Notes: generated by a model not told the origin, from the letters alone. Positions 44,265 through 53,493 are shown, numbered from the stretch's first letter. The stretch is DNA of 53,493 nucleotides from Ktedonobacteria bacterium (GCA_027459785.1 DAIDGU010000017.1:1-53493), one strand, 5' to 3'. Program-made: numbers and translations.

Positions 44265-44265
<1 letters not shown>
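41926..44265 (-). CDS. FtsX-like ABC permease with two FtsX domains
   Basis: 779 residues. The N-terminus LRRPARTLLVILGIVIGVFGLTAI is the first membrane helix, followed by a large outside MacB-type domain (about residues 45-260). A three-helix FtsX domain follows (VALLLTALLIVNTVTTLVAEQTNIIGTMKALGG...), then a second copy of helix, outside domain and FtsX domain (GIIALVGILGLANTLTTSVLERRREIGILRSMGAT). The ATG at 44265 overlaps the ATPase stop (ATGA). With the ATPase it forms a mechanotransmission-type exporter like MacB/LolCDE, perhaps acting on envelope proteins or lipids. Confidence 0.93.
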
Positions 44266-45038
<773 letters not shown>

Positions 45039-45079
45039 GTCTGCTTTCCCTTCTTCGATGCCTTCGTGTGAGAACGGCG

Positions 45080-45195
45080 GGCGATTGAAACCGCACCTAC
45101 TGGCCGGTGGCCACGCTGTAGGGGCGTACCCTTGTGGTCGCCTTCGCCGTTGCGGACTGGGATGATCGTGGGGTGAACATTCCCATCCGCCACCA
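45080..45195. repeat. Intergenic repeat cluster
   Basis: GGCGGGCGATTGAAACCGC, then TGTAGGGGCGTACCCTTGTG and GGTCGCC, then GTTGCGGACTGGG and a degenerate GTGGGGTGAACATTCCCATC palindromic copy. It holds members of two dispersed families in the order also seen near 7488. Confidence 0.7.
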
Positions 45196-45207
45196 ACAAA
45201 CGAACGG

Positions 45208-46230
45208 TTATTGGGTGCCGATGGTGATGTTGCCTGCGCTGTTGGTGACGGTGATCGTGTTCGTCGGATTGGACTGGCCTGGCTGCGTGTCGCCGCTGGC
45301 ACTGGCGGAAGCGACATTGTGGTTCACGCTAACCGGCCAGCCGGTGATGGTGAGATCGCCCGCGCTGACATTGGCGGTGATGTGCGCCGAGGTCGTCTGG
45401 GGCAGGCGCAGGGTCACATTGCCCGCACTCTCGCGCACGGTCAGCGTGTTCGCCGCGGCCAACGCGCCGGCGAAGGTGATGTTGCCCGCGCTATTTTCCA
45501 GGTCCAGCGTTGCGCCCGTCGTCAGTTGGCCGGTGATGCCGATGTTGCCCGCGCTCTCATGTACGGTGGAACTGCCCATGATCGTCATATCGTTCAGTTG
45601 GACATTGCCGGCGGATTCCTGAACGTTGAGTTGACCGGTCAGGCCCGTCGCGTTCAGGTTGCCGGCAGAAAGGCGCGCCGTGACGTTCGTTTGCGGCGGC
45701 ACCGTGAGCGTGAAGTCAAGCTGGCGATGGCTGACGAAGGTCACGATATCGCTGGATTGCTCGGCGATGGTGATGGTGTCGCCGGTCTGGGTCACGCTCA
45801 CATGCATCGCATCCAGCAGTTGCCGGGCGGAGTCCTGGGTGAGCGCCTGCGCCTGCTTGTGCGTCTGCACCGTCACCGTGTTCGTCCCGCCGGTGACGAT
45901 AGCCACGCCGGCGGCGGGGCTGGTGATGACGACATGCGGCGGATTCGTCACACTGAAGCTCTGGGTGGTGTCGCTGGTGACGGGCGGTTGCTGCAACAGC
46001 ACGAAGGTCAGGCCGCCGCCGATGCCCGCCAGTAGCACGAGCGCCAGCATGACGACTCCCACCACCCACAGTAAGCGCCCCCAGAAGCGTGTGGCGCGCG
46101 ACACCTGGCGCGCGGCATCCACCATCGGCGGCGGCTGGGGGGGCGGCACTGTCCCCCGCGCCTGCGCGGTCGGCATGACATCGCCCGATAACACCGGCGG
46201 CCCTTCTGGTGGTAGTGGCTCTGTGTGCAT
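45208..46230 (-). CDS. Membrane-anchored DUF4097-like putative adhesin
   Basis: 340 residues. A Pro-rich cytoplasmic N-terminus and one transmembrane helix (LLWVVGVVMLALVLLAGIGGGLTFVLL, about residues 53-80) precede an outside domain made of repeating strands. LSAGNLNATGLTG, QESAGNVQLND, HESAGNIGITG, ENSAGNITFAG, RESAGNVTLRL and VSAGDLTITG form a regular ladder, as in DUF4097/DUF2807 beta-helix proteins. Co-directional and upstream of the FtsX-type ABC exporter, it may be a partner on the cell surface; the function is not known. Confidence 0.88.
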   Translation of the reverse strand: MHTEPLPPEGPPVLSGDVMPTAQARGTVPPPQPPPMVDAARQVSRATRFWGRLLWVVGVVMLALVLLAGIGGGLTFVLLQQPPVTSDTTQSFSVTNPPHVVITSPAAGVAIVTGGTNTVTVQTHKQAQALTQDSARQLLDAMHVSVTQTGDTITIAEQSSDIVTFVSHRQLDFTLTVPPQTNVTARLSAGNLNATGLTGQLNVQESAGNVQLNDMTIMGSSTVHESAGNIGITGQLTTGATLDLENSAGNITFAGALAAANTLTVRESAGNVTLRLPQTTSAHITANVSAGDLTITGWPVSVNHNVASASASGDTQPGQSNPTNTITVTNSAGNITIGTQ

Positions 46231-46451
46231 AGTTGCGCTCCCCCTAGACCGTCGTGTACGTGTTCGGGCGGTTTTTCCCCTTGACGCTTTCTAGTATAAG
46301 CGAGGGATATGGCAGAACAAAGCGAAATGTGTGGCGATTTCGTAGCAGTTTTGTTACCGAGGCCGGCAAAGGTGTAAGGAATGCGTAAGGTGGGAGGGGC
46401 AAGAGCCGCGCAGCCCTATTTTTTCTCCAGCATAGGCGGCACAATAAGAAC

Positions 46452-46471
46452 ATGTTGTAGCACCACAACAT
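46452..46471. promoter_or_regulatory. Inverted repeat, possible operator
   Basis: ATGTTGT-AGCACC-ACAACAT has perfect 7-bp arms in the spacer between the divergent DUF4097-like gene and the zinc-ribbon membrane protein gene. Confidence 0.4.
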
Positions 46472-46478
46472 TCAAGAT

Positions 46479-46517
46479 GAGGCTCCGATCCTCCCTGTTT
46501 CTTGCTCTCGGAGCCTC
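46479..46517. other. Hairpin with 10-bp perfect stem in the 46231-46708 spacer
   Basis: GAGGCTCCGA (46479-46488) pairs with TCGGAGCCTC (46508-46517) around a 19-base loop, followed by a T-rich stretch. It may be a terminator on the plus strand or a leader structure. I see no gene in the 478-base spacer. Confidence 0.45.
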
Positions 46518-46708
46518 TTCTGCTTTGCTTCGCGCCCCCCTTCACGCCCATCTCCCGTCCATTGCGTGCCTGCATGTGACGCGCTACCCTGCCTCCTCGT
46601 CTAGCCGATAATAGCAGATTTGCCTGGCTTGCTGTATTCGCGCATGCGCTGTTTGTTCATTTGCACCGGCCCCGCGACGTGGCGGCGGCTCAATAGAAGG
46701 GGGACAAC

Positions 46709-49700
46709 ATGGCAGCATCAGACGTGACGTGTTTGCAATGTGGCATGGTTTCGCCGGCGGGGACGCGCTATTGCCCTCAATGTGGCGAGGCGGTTGATCC
46801 GGTGTTGGTCAAAGAACTGCAATGGTTGTATACGACGCTGCAAAATCTCGATGCGCGCATCGCGTTGGGCCAGGGCGCGCGAACGGTGATAGAACTGCGC
46901 AATGAGTTGCGCGCCAAATATCAGGTGGTGCGTGCGGCACCTGTAACGGCGGCAAGCAAAGCGGCTGTGCCGGCCACCGGCGACGTGTCGGCAGCCATGC
47001 CGGCGACGCCACCCACATTCGTTGCTCCGGCCATTGGCGCACCTCCACCGACTGCGCCCACCGGACCGGCCTTCTCGTGGAGCGCGTTCATCGCGGATCA
47101 GGCCATCGCCATCATGGCGTATCTGGGCGGCTTCCTCTTGCTGATGGCGACGCTGAGCTTTGAGATCGGCGGTGGCGGGCTGGGCGACACGGTTAAACTG
47201 GCTGCGGTCGTCGCCGTCTATGTGCTATTCGGCGCGCTGGGGGGGTGGTTGCGCGGAGTGAGCCGGCTGCGCACGGTGGGTGGCGCGTACCTGGGGGTCT
47301 TCGCGCTGCTGACGCCGCTGGTGGCACTGGCCGTTTACCTTTTCGCGCTGCGCGGCCTGGGCCTTGCCGTCGCGGGAATGGTGTGCATCGCCGCCACCTA
47401 TGCCACGATCATCTATCTCATCCTGGCGTGGCAAACCACGTTCACGACGTATGGCTACCTGGGTTGGGTGGCGCTTGGCGTAGCCGCCCTCGCTGCGGTT
47501 GCATGGTCCGCCGCGCCGGGGGAATGGTGGGTAGTGGCACTCGCCGCCGCCGCGCTGGTGATGCTGGTCACGCGGCTCGCCTTGCCTGGCACACGGGCGC
47601 TAGCTGAACCGGCAGTCGTCGTGGCGGCGCTGACCTCTGCCGCTGCGTTGGCCGGCGCAGCATTGCTCTCGCTGCTGCTCTGGGTCAATTTCGGCGCATC
47701 CCTGTTTTCACATCCGGCGATCACCCTCGGCACCCTCCTGCTCGTCCCCCTGGCGCTGGCCTGGGATGGCTATCTGCGGGCGCGCACCTGGACGAACGCC
47801 GCGAACCGGCTGGCGAGCTTGGACGTGATGGAGGTGCTGGCCGCCGCATTGGCAGCGGTAGCGCTCGGCGACGGCGCGCAGTGGGCCGGGGCTGATCGTG
47901 CTACCCTGGCGGGCGTCCTGGCGGTATTAGGTATGGCCGAAGGCGCGGGCGCGGTCCTGGTGCGCTTCAGCCTGTCGAGACGGGTGGGGCTGCGTTGGGG
48001 ACTCTTCGCGCTGGGGCTGACCTGGCCGCTCTTCAGCGTCTTCACCGTCGCCTTCGCGCCGCAGCCGAACTGGGCGCTGGTGCTGGCGCTGGGAGCCTGC
48101 GCCGCCGTGGCGCTGGCACTTACCCTGGCGGAACGGCTGCCTGGCTGGCTGCTGGTGAGCGGCGGAGCCGCCGCGCTGGCCTGGCCTATCGCCGTCACCA
48201 GCGTTCTCGCCGCCAACGCGCCGCCCCAGCCAGATTATCACCTTGGCGCGCTCATCCTGGCGTGGAGCGAGTTCGCTTTCGTCGTGGCGCTGTGGGGCGC
48301 GGGCATGCTGCTGGGTAGCCGCGCCAGTTTGCGCACGTATGGACTGATGTTGCACGTCGTCGTGCTGGTCAACGCGCTCTATATCGCTTTCTTGCTGATT
48401 TTCACCTTGCCGCATGATCCGGCGGTGCTAGAAAGTATCCTGACGGCGCTTGCAGGGATGGTGTATCTCGCGGGCGCACAGCAGCGGCGAATGGGGTTGA
48501 CACTGGCCATGCCGATCTTCGGCCTGGTGGCTGTCGCGCTGACGCCCGCACCGACCTTCGCGCCGACGGTCAGCGTGGCGCTGGGAGCGGCACTCGCGGG
48601 GGTGGTGATCAGCCGCCTGAGCCGCACACGCTGGGCCATCGCGCCCTACCTATTGGGCAGCGGCGCATCGCTCATCGCCGTAGCGCGCATCACGCCCTTC
48701 GATGGCGGTCACGTCGCCGCATGGCTCTTGGTCTTCGCGGCGGTGGCATACGTCCTGGCGGCGCTGGAACGCGCGCCGCTGGCGGGCATCGTGCCGGTGC
48801 TGTATGCGACAGGCGCGGTGCTGGCCCAGCCAGACGCCCATGTGTTGCTGCCGCTGGCGCTAAGCCTGGCGACGGTGGGCTTGGTCATCGGGCGCATAGC
48901 GGGACCGCGTTGGGTGTGGCCGCCTTATGCCGCCGCTGTGGTCGCGGCTCTCGGCGCGGCATTCCACGCGCAGGGTGATCTGGCGTTCGAGACGCTGGCG
49001 CTGGCCACGCTTGCCCTGGCGGCTTATGTCATCGCCGCCGTCGAGGCGCGGCCCGATGTCATCCCGGTCAGCTTCATCGTAGGCGCGCTGGCACTGGCCA
49101 GTGGCGCGCAATGGCAGGCACTCGCATCCTGGCAGGTGACGCTGGCGTTCGCCGCGCTGGCATGGGGCTACGCCGTCCTGGCGTATCTTTGGCGGGCGCT
49201 GCCCTGGCTGGGGCTGGTGCGCGGCACGTGGTGGCAACTGGGGGCGGGTGCGCCTGCGCCGGACGCCCGTCTGCTGGGTGTGCGCGTCCACCGGTGGACC
49301 AGCCTTATCTTGGCGGCGGGGACGGCGCTCGTCGCGGGCTTCGCGCCCACCGGCTTCGCCAGCCATCAGCCACAGACGCAGGCCGCTGTCGCCGCGCTGT
49401 TGAGCCTGGGCCTGCTGTTGCTCTGGCGTGGGCGCGACCACGATCCGTTGCTCGCCATCAACGGCAGCGGGCGAGGCTTCATGTACCTGGCGGGCGAATG
49501 CCTGGTGCTGGCGCTCACCTGGGAGGTGCGCTGGTTGGGCGCGAATAACATCCAGGCGTTCGTACTGGCTCCGGGCAGCTATCAGATCCTCATCGGCGCG
49601 CTGCTGCCGGTGGATGATGCGCTGGGCCGGCCCGTGAACGTGGGGCGTGTGGCCTCGCTGGTGGGCGCGTTGCTCCTGCTGGCCCCCACCCTGGCGCAAT

Positions 49701-49969
49701 CCTTCGGCAGCGATCCCAACTGGCTCTATGCCCTGGCGCTGGCGCTGGAAGCGGTGGCGCTGGTCGGCGTGGGCGTGGGGACACGCACGCGCATGCTGGT
49801 GCTGATCGGCTCCTGCTTCGTAGGGTTGGCGGCGCTACGCGGCGCGATCCTTGCCTTCCAGTCCGGCGCGGTGGCGCTGGTGATTGGCCTGCTGGCGGCG
49901 CTGCTGATGGGCGGGGCTACTTGGCTCAGCCTCCGCACGCGCACCACCCAGGCAAACGCCCAACCCTAA
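46709..49969 (+). CDS. Giant zinc-ribbon polytopic membrane protein
   Basis: 1086 residues, AAGGGGGA before the ATG. An N-terminal zinc ribbon (CLQCGMVSPAGTRYCPQCG, residues 6-24) is followed by a short helix (ELQWLYTTLQNLDARIALGQG) and an Ala/Pro linker. The region after residue 125 is almost entirely hydrophobic, about 30 membrane helices. This matches large DUF2157/SCO7613-like membrane proteins of Actinobacteria and Chloroflexota, whose function is not known. No catalytic motif was noticed. Confidence 0.88.
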   Translation: MAASDVTCLQCGMVSPAGTRYCPQCGEAVDPVLVKELQWLYTTLQNLDARIALGQGARTVIELRNELRAKYQVVRAAPVTAASKAAVPATGDVSAAMPATPPTFVAPAIGAPPPTAPTGPAFSWSAFIADQAIAIMAYLGGFLLLMATLSFEIGGGGLGDTVKLAAVVAVYVLFGALGGWLRGVSRLRTVGGAYLGVFALLTPLVALAVYLFALRGLGLAVAGMVCIAATYATIIYLILAWQTTFTTYGYLGWVALGVAALAAVAWSAAPGEWWVVALAAAALVMLVTRLALPGTRALAEPAVVVAALTSAAALAGAALLSLLLWVNFGASLFSHPAITLGTLLLVPLALAWDGYLRARTWTNAANRLASLDVMEVLAAALAAVALGDGAQWAGADRATLAGVLAVLGMAEGAGAVLVRFSLSRRVGLRWGLFALGLTWPLFSVFTVAFAPQPNWALVLALGACAAVALALTLAERLPGWLLVSGGAAALAWPIAVTSVLAANAPPQPDYHLGALILAWSEFAFVVALWGAGMLLGSRASLRTYGLMLHVVVLVNALYIAFLLIFTLPHDPAVLESILTALAGMVYLAGAQQRRMGLTLAMPIFGLVAVALTPAPTFAPTVSVALGAALAGVVISRLSRTRWAIAPYLLGSGASLIAVARITPFDGGHVAAWLLVFAAVAYVLAALERAPLAGIVPVLYATGAVLAQPDAHVLLPLALSLATVGLVIGRIAGPRWVWPPYAAAVVAALGAAFHAQGDLAFETLALATLALAAYVIAAVEARPDVIPVSFIVGALALASGAQWQALASWQVTLAFAALAWGYAVLAYLWRALPWLGLVRGTWWQLGAGAPAPDARLLGVRVHRWTSLILAAGTALVAGFAPTGFASHQPQTQAAVAALLSLGLLLLWRGRDHDPLLAINGSGRGFMYLAGECLVLALTWEVRWLGANNIQAFVLAPGSYQILIGALLPVDDALGRPVNVGRVASLVGALLLLAPTLAQSFGSDPNWLYALALALEAVALVGVGVGTRTRMLVLIGSCFVGLAALRGAILAFQSGAVALVIGLLAALLMGGATWLSLRTRTTQANAQP

Positions 49970-49971
49970 TT

Positions 49972-50042
49972 CTGGTGGAATATACCTTTGTGGTCGCCCT
50001 GCTTCTCCATGGGGTCGGCCCGCGCCGTCGCGGACTGGGGCA
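49972..50042. repeat. Intergenic repeat of the CTTTGTGGTCGCCC family
   Basis: ATATACCTTTGTGGTCGCCC then CGCGCCGTCGCGGACTGGGG follow the membrane protein gene. The same two words occur together at 7505-7573 and 45128-45158. Confidence 0.65.
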
Positions 50043-50152
50043 TGCTTCTTTACACAGGGATTCAGTAAGTCGCGCAAACCCTAAAAAGGTGGCTGAATAG
50101 GAATTTTGGTAATTCATTAACATATGGCTGAAGTTTAAGCGGTAAGAGGCGT

Positions 50153-50190
50153 AAAAAACCTGCTCATCCATCGCGCAAACGGATGAGCAG
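50153..50190 (-). terminator. Intrinsic terminator of rplA
   Basis: CTGCTCATCC (50160-50169) and GGATGAGCAG (50181-50190) form a perfect 10-bp stem; on the minus strand six T residues follow (50158-50153). It lies 18 bases after the rplA stop. Confidence 0.92.
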
Positions 50191-50207
50191 ACGAGCAGTG
50201 GAACACT

Positions 50208-50918
50208 TTACGCGGGCTTGAGTGCCAGCGCGGCGGGCATATCCAGCCGGACGCTAGGCGACATCGTGCTACATACGACGACGCTGCGTACATATTGGCC
50301 CTTGGCCCCCGTAGGCTTCTGGCGCACGATCTCGTTGATGGTAGCCGTCAGGTTCTCCATCAGTTGATCCTCGCTGAAAGAAAGCTTGCCGATGGGGACG
50401 TGGATGAGGCCGGTTTTATCGACGCGGAACTCCACGCGACCCGCCTTCACCTCGCGCACAGCGCGACCAACATCTTGCGTGACTGTGCCGGCCTTGGGGT
50501 TCGGCATCAAACCGCGCGGCCCCAGGCGCTTGCCCAGGCGGGCGATTTTCGCCATCACGTCAGGCGTGGCGATGGCGACATCAAAGCCCAGCCAGCCGCC
50601 CTCGATCTCTTTGATCACGTCGTCCAGCCCGACGACATCTGCGCCAGCAGCTTGTGCTTCGGTGGCTTTGTCGCCTTGAGCGAAGACGAGTACCTTGACT
50701 TCTTTGCCGGTCCCTGCTGGCAGGGTAGTGACACCACGCACCATCTGGTCTGCGTGGCGTGGGTCCACCCCCAGCTTCATGTGCAGTTCGACAGTCGGAT
50801 CGAACTTGACATAGTTCATCTTCTTGAGCAAAGAAACGGCTTCCGCTGGTTGATAGAGCTTCTCGTTTTCGACGAGCGTGGCGGCAGCACGATACTTCTT
50901 GCCATGTTTCGCAGTCAT
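50208..50918 (-). CDS. rplA: 50S ribosomal protein L1
   Basis: 236 residues, the normal L1 length. Hallmarks: [90 protein letters not shown], and [27 protein letters not shown] precedes the ATG at 50918. L1 binds 23S rRNA at the exit-site stalk and represses its own operon in many bacteria. Unusually, no rplK lies upstream and it has its own terminator, so it is transcribed alone here. Confidence 0.97.
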   Translation of the reverse strand: MTAKHGKKYRAAATLVENEKLYQPAEAVSLLKKMNYVKFDPTVELHMKLGVDPRHADQMVRGVTTLPAGTGKEVKVLVFAQGDKATEAQAAGADVVGLDDVIKEIEGGWLGFDVAIATPDVMAKIARLGKRLGPRGLMPNPKAGTVTQDVGRAVREVKAGRVEFRVDKTGLIHVPIGKLSFSEDQLMENLTATINEIVRQKPTGAKGQYVRSVVVCSTMSPSVRLDMPAALALKPA

Positions 50919-51021
50919 AAAAAAAATGCCCTCCTGGTGGCACAGGTCCGCAGTGACTCGCGGGCGTTCGCTGATGTTGCCAGCCGACAGATCAATCAAG
51001 GATCGCTACTGGCACCCATCC

Positions 51022-51051
51022 ATCATACCACGGCAGATCATGCGACGGCAA
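51022..51051 (-). promoter_or_regulatory. Possible rplA promoter
   Basis: On the minus strand TTGCCG (51051-51046), 18 bases, TATGAT (51027-51022), about 100 bases before rplA. The leader could hold an L1-binding site, but I cannot show one. Confidence 0.4.
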
Positions 51052-51301
51052 GGGCGACGGGACTTTTCGGGCAAGCCAGCGGCGCCATTTATACACGTAT
51101 TTAGCTGAGCGGATTTTAAAAGTGGAGAAAATTCAAGCTGGGGGAAATGAAGACCAGGGGGAATGAAGGACGCGACGCTCAAGCATCTGCGCGCTACATG
51201 AACCCTGTAGCTCGTTGAGGCTCAAGCTGATTGCTCTAACGAGGGCGTATTCCAATCAGCCTTTTTTGCCGAGATGCCTCCCTTATGAAAAAGCACCCCA
51301 T

Positions 51302-52560
51302 CCGCAGGGCAATTGCATACCCAAGAAGGGGGGGGTAGACGAGGATGAGAGGGTAAGAGCATCTTGCAGCAGAGGGAACAGCATGGCTTTACTGGATGCC
51401 TTTAGCGATCTCACCGATCCGCGCCGCCCCGCCTTGGTGGAGCACCACCTGCTCGATATGGTGGGGATCACCTTGTGTGCGTTATGTGCTGGGGCGGATA
51501 CCTGGGTAGATGTGGCGGCGTTTGGCCGTGCCAAGCAGGACTGGTTGCAGACCTGGTTGGTGTTCCCCCACGGCAGCCCCTCCCATGATACGTTTGGTCG
51601 CGTCTTTGCCCACCTCAACCCCGACGAACTGGCCCGCAGTTTTGCCCGCTGGGTGGCAGCCTTACAAGCGCGCCTGCCGGTTCCCGATCCCGCGCCCCTG
51701 CGCATCCGGGCGATTGATGGCAAGCAAAGCCGCCGCAGTCATGATCGCCTGTACGACCAGCCAGCATTCCACATGGTCAGCGTGTGGGCGAGTGAGACCC
51801 GTCGCATTCTGGCGAATCAAGCCGTGGAGACGAAGTCCACTGAGAGCACGGCCATTCCCCTGCTGTTACGCCACCTCGATGTGGCGGGCTGCCTGGTGAC
51901 GGTGGATGCGATGGGCGGTCAGCGGGCGATTGCCCATCAGATTCTCGATCAAGGAGCCGCGTACGTTCTCGCGCTCAAAGAGAATCAGGAGACCTTGTAT
52001 CAGGAAGTGGTGGACTGCTTTGCCGCCCAGGCGCAGGATGACCAGGTCCAGGTGAGCCAGGACGTGCAGAGCGGCAAAGCCCACGGGCGGGTCGAACGGC
52101 GGGCGGCCACCATCATCACCGATGATCCCACCCTGGCCTGGCTACAAGCCCGCCATCCCTGGCCGGGTTTACAGGCGATGGGACGTATCGCCGCAGAACG
52201 TCGCTTCCCTGATGGCACGGTGCAACGGCAGACCCGCTATTACTTGCTGAGTCTGCCGTTGGATGGCGCGACCGGTAACCGGGCGGTACGCACGCATTGG
52301 GGCATTGAAAATAGTGCCCATTGGATTTTGGATATGGCGTTTGGCGACGATGCCAGCCGGGTGCGCGTCGGCCATGGCGCAGCCAACATGGCCCTGCTGC
52401 GGCGGTTGGTCCTCAACGTCTTCCACCAGGATCACGCCAAGCCGGGCGGGGTGAAATCCCGCCGTTTGCAAGCTGGATGGGATCTGGCCTATCTGCTCCA
52501 CTTACTCGCGCTCCTGGCAGATACCGCCCCCTAATTCTTGGGTATGCAATTGCCCTGCGG
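51302..52560. mobile_element. Complete ISAs1-family insertion sequence
   Basis: Perfect 26-bp inverted repeats bound the element: CCGCAGGGCAATTGCATACC plus CAAGAA at 51302-51327 and its complement at 52535-52560. One transposase gene fills the inside. I found no target-site duplication at either plausible boundary (51302/52560 or the inner CAGGG ends 51305/52557). Confidence 0.9.
51383..52534 (+). CDS. ISAs1-family transposase
   Basis: 383 residues, intact. The N-terminus FSDLTDPRRPALVEHHLLDMVGITLCALCAGAD and the DDE-type core (RAIDGKQSRRS, LVTVDAMGGQRAIAHQILDQGAAYVLALKENQ, RTHWGIENSAHWILDMAFGDDASRVR) are classical for ISAs1/H-repeat transposases. Asp in AIDGK, Asp in TVDAMG and Glu in HWGIEN are the catalytic residues. 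AGAGGG precedes the ATG at 51383. The stop falls at the inner end of the right inverted repeat. Confidence 0.96.
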   Translation: MALLDAFSDLTDPRRPALVEHHLLDMVGITLCALCAGADTWVDVAAFGRAKQDWLQTWLVFPHGSPSHDTFGRVFAHLNPDELARSFARWVAALQARLPVPDPAPLRIRAIDGKQSRRSHDRLYDQPAFHMVSVWASETRRILANQAVETKSTESTAIPLLLRHLDVAGCLVTVDAMGGQRAIAHQILDQGAAYVLALKENQETLYQEVVDCFAAQAQDDQVQVSQDVQSGKAHGRVERRAATIITDDPTLAWLQARHPWPGLQAMGRIAAERRFPDGTVQRQTRYYLLSLPLDGATGNRAVRTHWGIENSAHWILDMAFGDDASRVRVGHGAANMALLRRLVLNVFHQDHAKPGGVKSRRLQAGWDLAYLLHLLALLADTAP

Positions 52561-52632
52561 CGCGATGCTACGTGGCGCTAAACTCAGCAAAAGTTGTGAT
52601 AAAATGATATGGTACGCTATGGAGGTGTAGTC

Positions 52633-52866
52633 ATGATTGATCGTTTGCAACGTGCCGTCGCAGCGTTAGAATCGCTGCCGCCCAACGTCCAAGAAACGGT
52701 TGCTGAACAAATCGAACAGCTTGCTGCTGCGCTTGCGCCATCAGCGATGCCGCGCCGGAGTCATGCTGGCATGTGGGCTGATCTTCCTGACGATATGGAA
52801 GAGACCTTGGATCAATGGCGGCATGCAGTTCCGCCCACCCCTTTTGCAGATGAGGACAATGCATGA
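52633..52866 (+). CDS. VapB-like antitoxin
   Basis: 77 residues, ATG at 52633 with GGAGG eight bases upstream. An N-terminal helix (DRLQRAVAALESLPPNVQETVAEQIEQLAAAL) matches small antitoxins with an LPPxxQ-helix. The acidic C-terminal tail (DLPDDMEETLDQW ... PFADEDNA) likely wraps the toxin. The toxin start overlaps its last codons, so the pair is translationally coupled. The gene follows the IS right end by 72 bases. Confidence 0.78.
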   Translation: MIDRLQRAVAALESLPPNVQETVAEQIEQLAAALAPSAMPRRSHAGMWADLPDDMEETLDQWRHAVPPTPFADEDNA

Positions 52867-53407
52867 AGCGATATATTTGCTTGATACAGGTGTCCTCTCT
52901 GCGTATCTCCGTGGGCGACCAAAGATTGTTACCCTGGTTGAACCGTGGATTCTCACTGATGAAGCGGCTACGAGCATTCTCGTGTATGGTGAAATTATCG
53001 AATATCTCCGCTCCTTTGCGGATGTTGCCCAGCGGCGAACAAATTTACAAGATGCTCTAGTGGATATTCAGCCTTTGCCACTTGATTATCCCATTATGGA
53101 ACGGTATGCCGATTTACGGCGCATGATGCGGCCTCCGCATGGGCCAGGGTTGATAGGCGATGTAGACACGCTGATCGCGGCAACGGCACAGGTGCATCAC
53201 TTGACCGTGGTTACTGCTGACAGCGATCACACCCGTGTTCCACAACTACAGGTTCAGCTTATTGAAAGAAGTTGGCTGAAAGCACAAATCCTGTGTACTT
53301 GCTTGAGTACCCCTAGGAGATTCGTTCTGAGGGGCTGTCAAGCGGTTCAGCCCATAGGCATTAAGGTACGTACCCAAGACGAGGCGCAGCCAGGAGTTGA
53401 TAGGTAG
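52859..53407 (+). CDS. VapC-like PIN toxin with altered C-terminus
   Basis: 182 residues from ATG 52859 (an ATG at 52850 is also in frame). PIN acids: YLLDTGVLSAYL, ILVYGEIIEYL, LIGDVDTLIAATA and VTADSDHTRV. A normal VapC of this type would end soon after LQVQLIERSWLK, about residue 140. The last ~40 residues (from AQILCTCLSTPRR on) do not look like a PIN domain and overlap DNA resembling the end of another insertion element. So the toxin may have been truncated and re-extended by insertion. Its RNase core is complete. Confidence 0.75.
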   Translation: MHEAIYLLDTGVLSAYLRGRPKIVTLVEPWILTDEAATSILVYGEIIEYLRSFADVAQRRTNLQDALVDIQPLPLDYPIMERYADLRRMMRPPHGPGLIGDVDTLIAATAQVHHLTVVTADSDHTRVPQLQVQLIERSWLKAQILCTCLSTPRRFVLRGCQAVQPIGIKVRTQDEAQPGVDR

Positions 53408-53493
53408 CGGGGTGTGTTGCACGGGAGGTGATACGACTGCCCGTTTGCAACGTCTGAGCCAGAGCATAGATGATCTGTTGCAGCCGTGCGCCG
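53361..53493 (-). CDS. Possible C-terminal end of a transposase running off the right edge (partial)
   Basis: A minus-strand frame open at the window edge reads GARLQQIIYALAQTLQTGSR and ends at a TAA at 53361. Just beyond it, AGGGGCTGTCAAG-like sequence around 53331-53343 resembles an insertion-sequence end. Helical, no motif. The support is weak. Confidence 0.3.
   Translation of the reverse strand, partial: GARLQQIIYALAQTLQTGSRITSRATHPATYQLLAAPRLGYVP

Overview
The window is a high-GC bacterial chromosome segment most consistent with a Chloroflexota genome, probably Ktedonobacteria-like. This is an inference from four things: a dnaK-grpE-dnaJ-hspR operon, many zinc-ribbon/TIR-like/LamG-like membrane proteins, abundant dispersed palindromic intergenic repeats, and otherwise ordinary bacterial gene structure. 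No rRNA, tRNA or CRISPR array was recognised.

Layout. 1-3263: end of an incoming gene, a lipoprotein, and a MarR regulator with a DHA2-type drug exporter behind an almost ideal promoter that carries its own palindrome. 3346-7382: heat-shock operon dnaK-grpE-dnaJ-hspR, with a HAIR-like HspR site overlapping a consensus promoter. 7744-16575: tatA, then a leftward sugar regulon. The regulon holds a Tat-type lipoprotein sugar-binding protein, a permease, a single-domain ATPase, ribulokinase, ribulose-5-phosphate 4-epimerase and an FucI-like isomerase. A divergent LacI regulator faces tandem operators at a consensus promoter. 16682-24829: mixed housekeeping and envelope genes: an unknown protein, an FHA-PrsW fusion, a secreted GDSL hydrolase, CorA, an FNT channel, and an ECF sigma factor with a beta-propeller anti-sigma factor.

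25159-29417: a SAM-I riboswitch with a terminator precedes a PfkB kinase, ahcY and metK, which together form a SAM-cycle unit. Large related inverted repeats lie on both sides of ahcY. 29640-36460 is an accessory stretch. It contains AT-rich genes (an orphan immunity-like protein and a frameshifted pseudogene), a TIR-like/Arg-rich/TM/double LamG-like protein, selA, and an HTH-PIN toxin-antitoxin pair. 36686-38390: dGTPase, then a minus-strand promoter-to-terminator transcription unit of about 370 nt. That unit holds an 18-codon ORF with a strong ribosome binding site and a structured core that resembles IscB/HEARO omega RNA scaffolds. It is the best candidate in the window for an undescribed element.

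38517-46230: two MFS transporters, then a DUF4097-like protein, ABC ATPase and FtsX-type permease operon. 46709-53493: a 1086-residue zinc-ribbon polytopic membrane protein, a solitary rplA with its terminator, a complete ISAs1-family insertion sequence with 26-bp perfect inverted repeats, and a VapBC-like pair. The toxin of that pair appears extended by a second insertion element that runs off the right edge.

Three dispersed intergenic repeat families recur through the window: the GACAGACA/TGTCTGTC palindrome family, a GGGCGTACCCTTGTGGTCGCC family, and a CACGAA-rich family.
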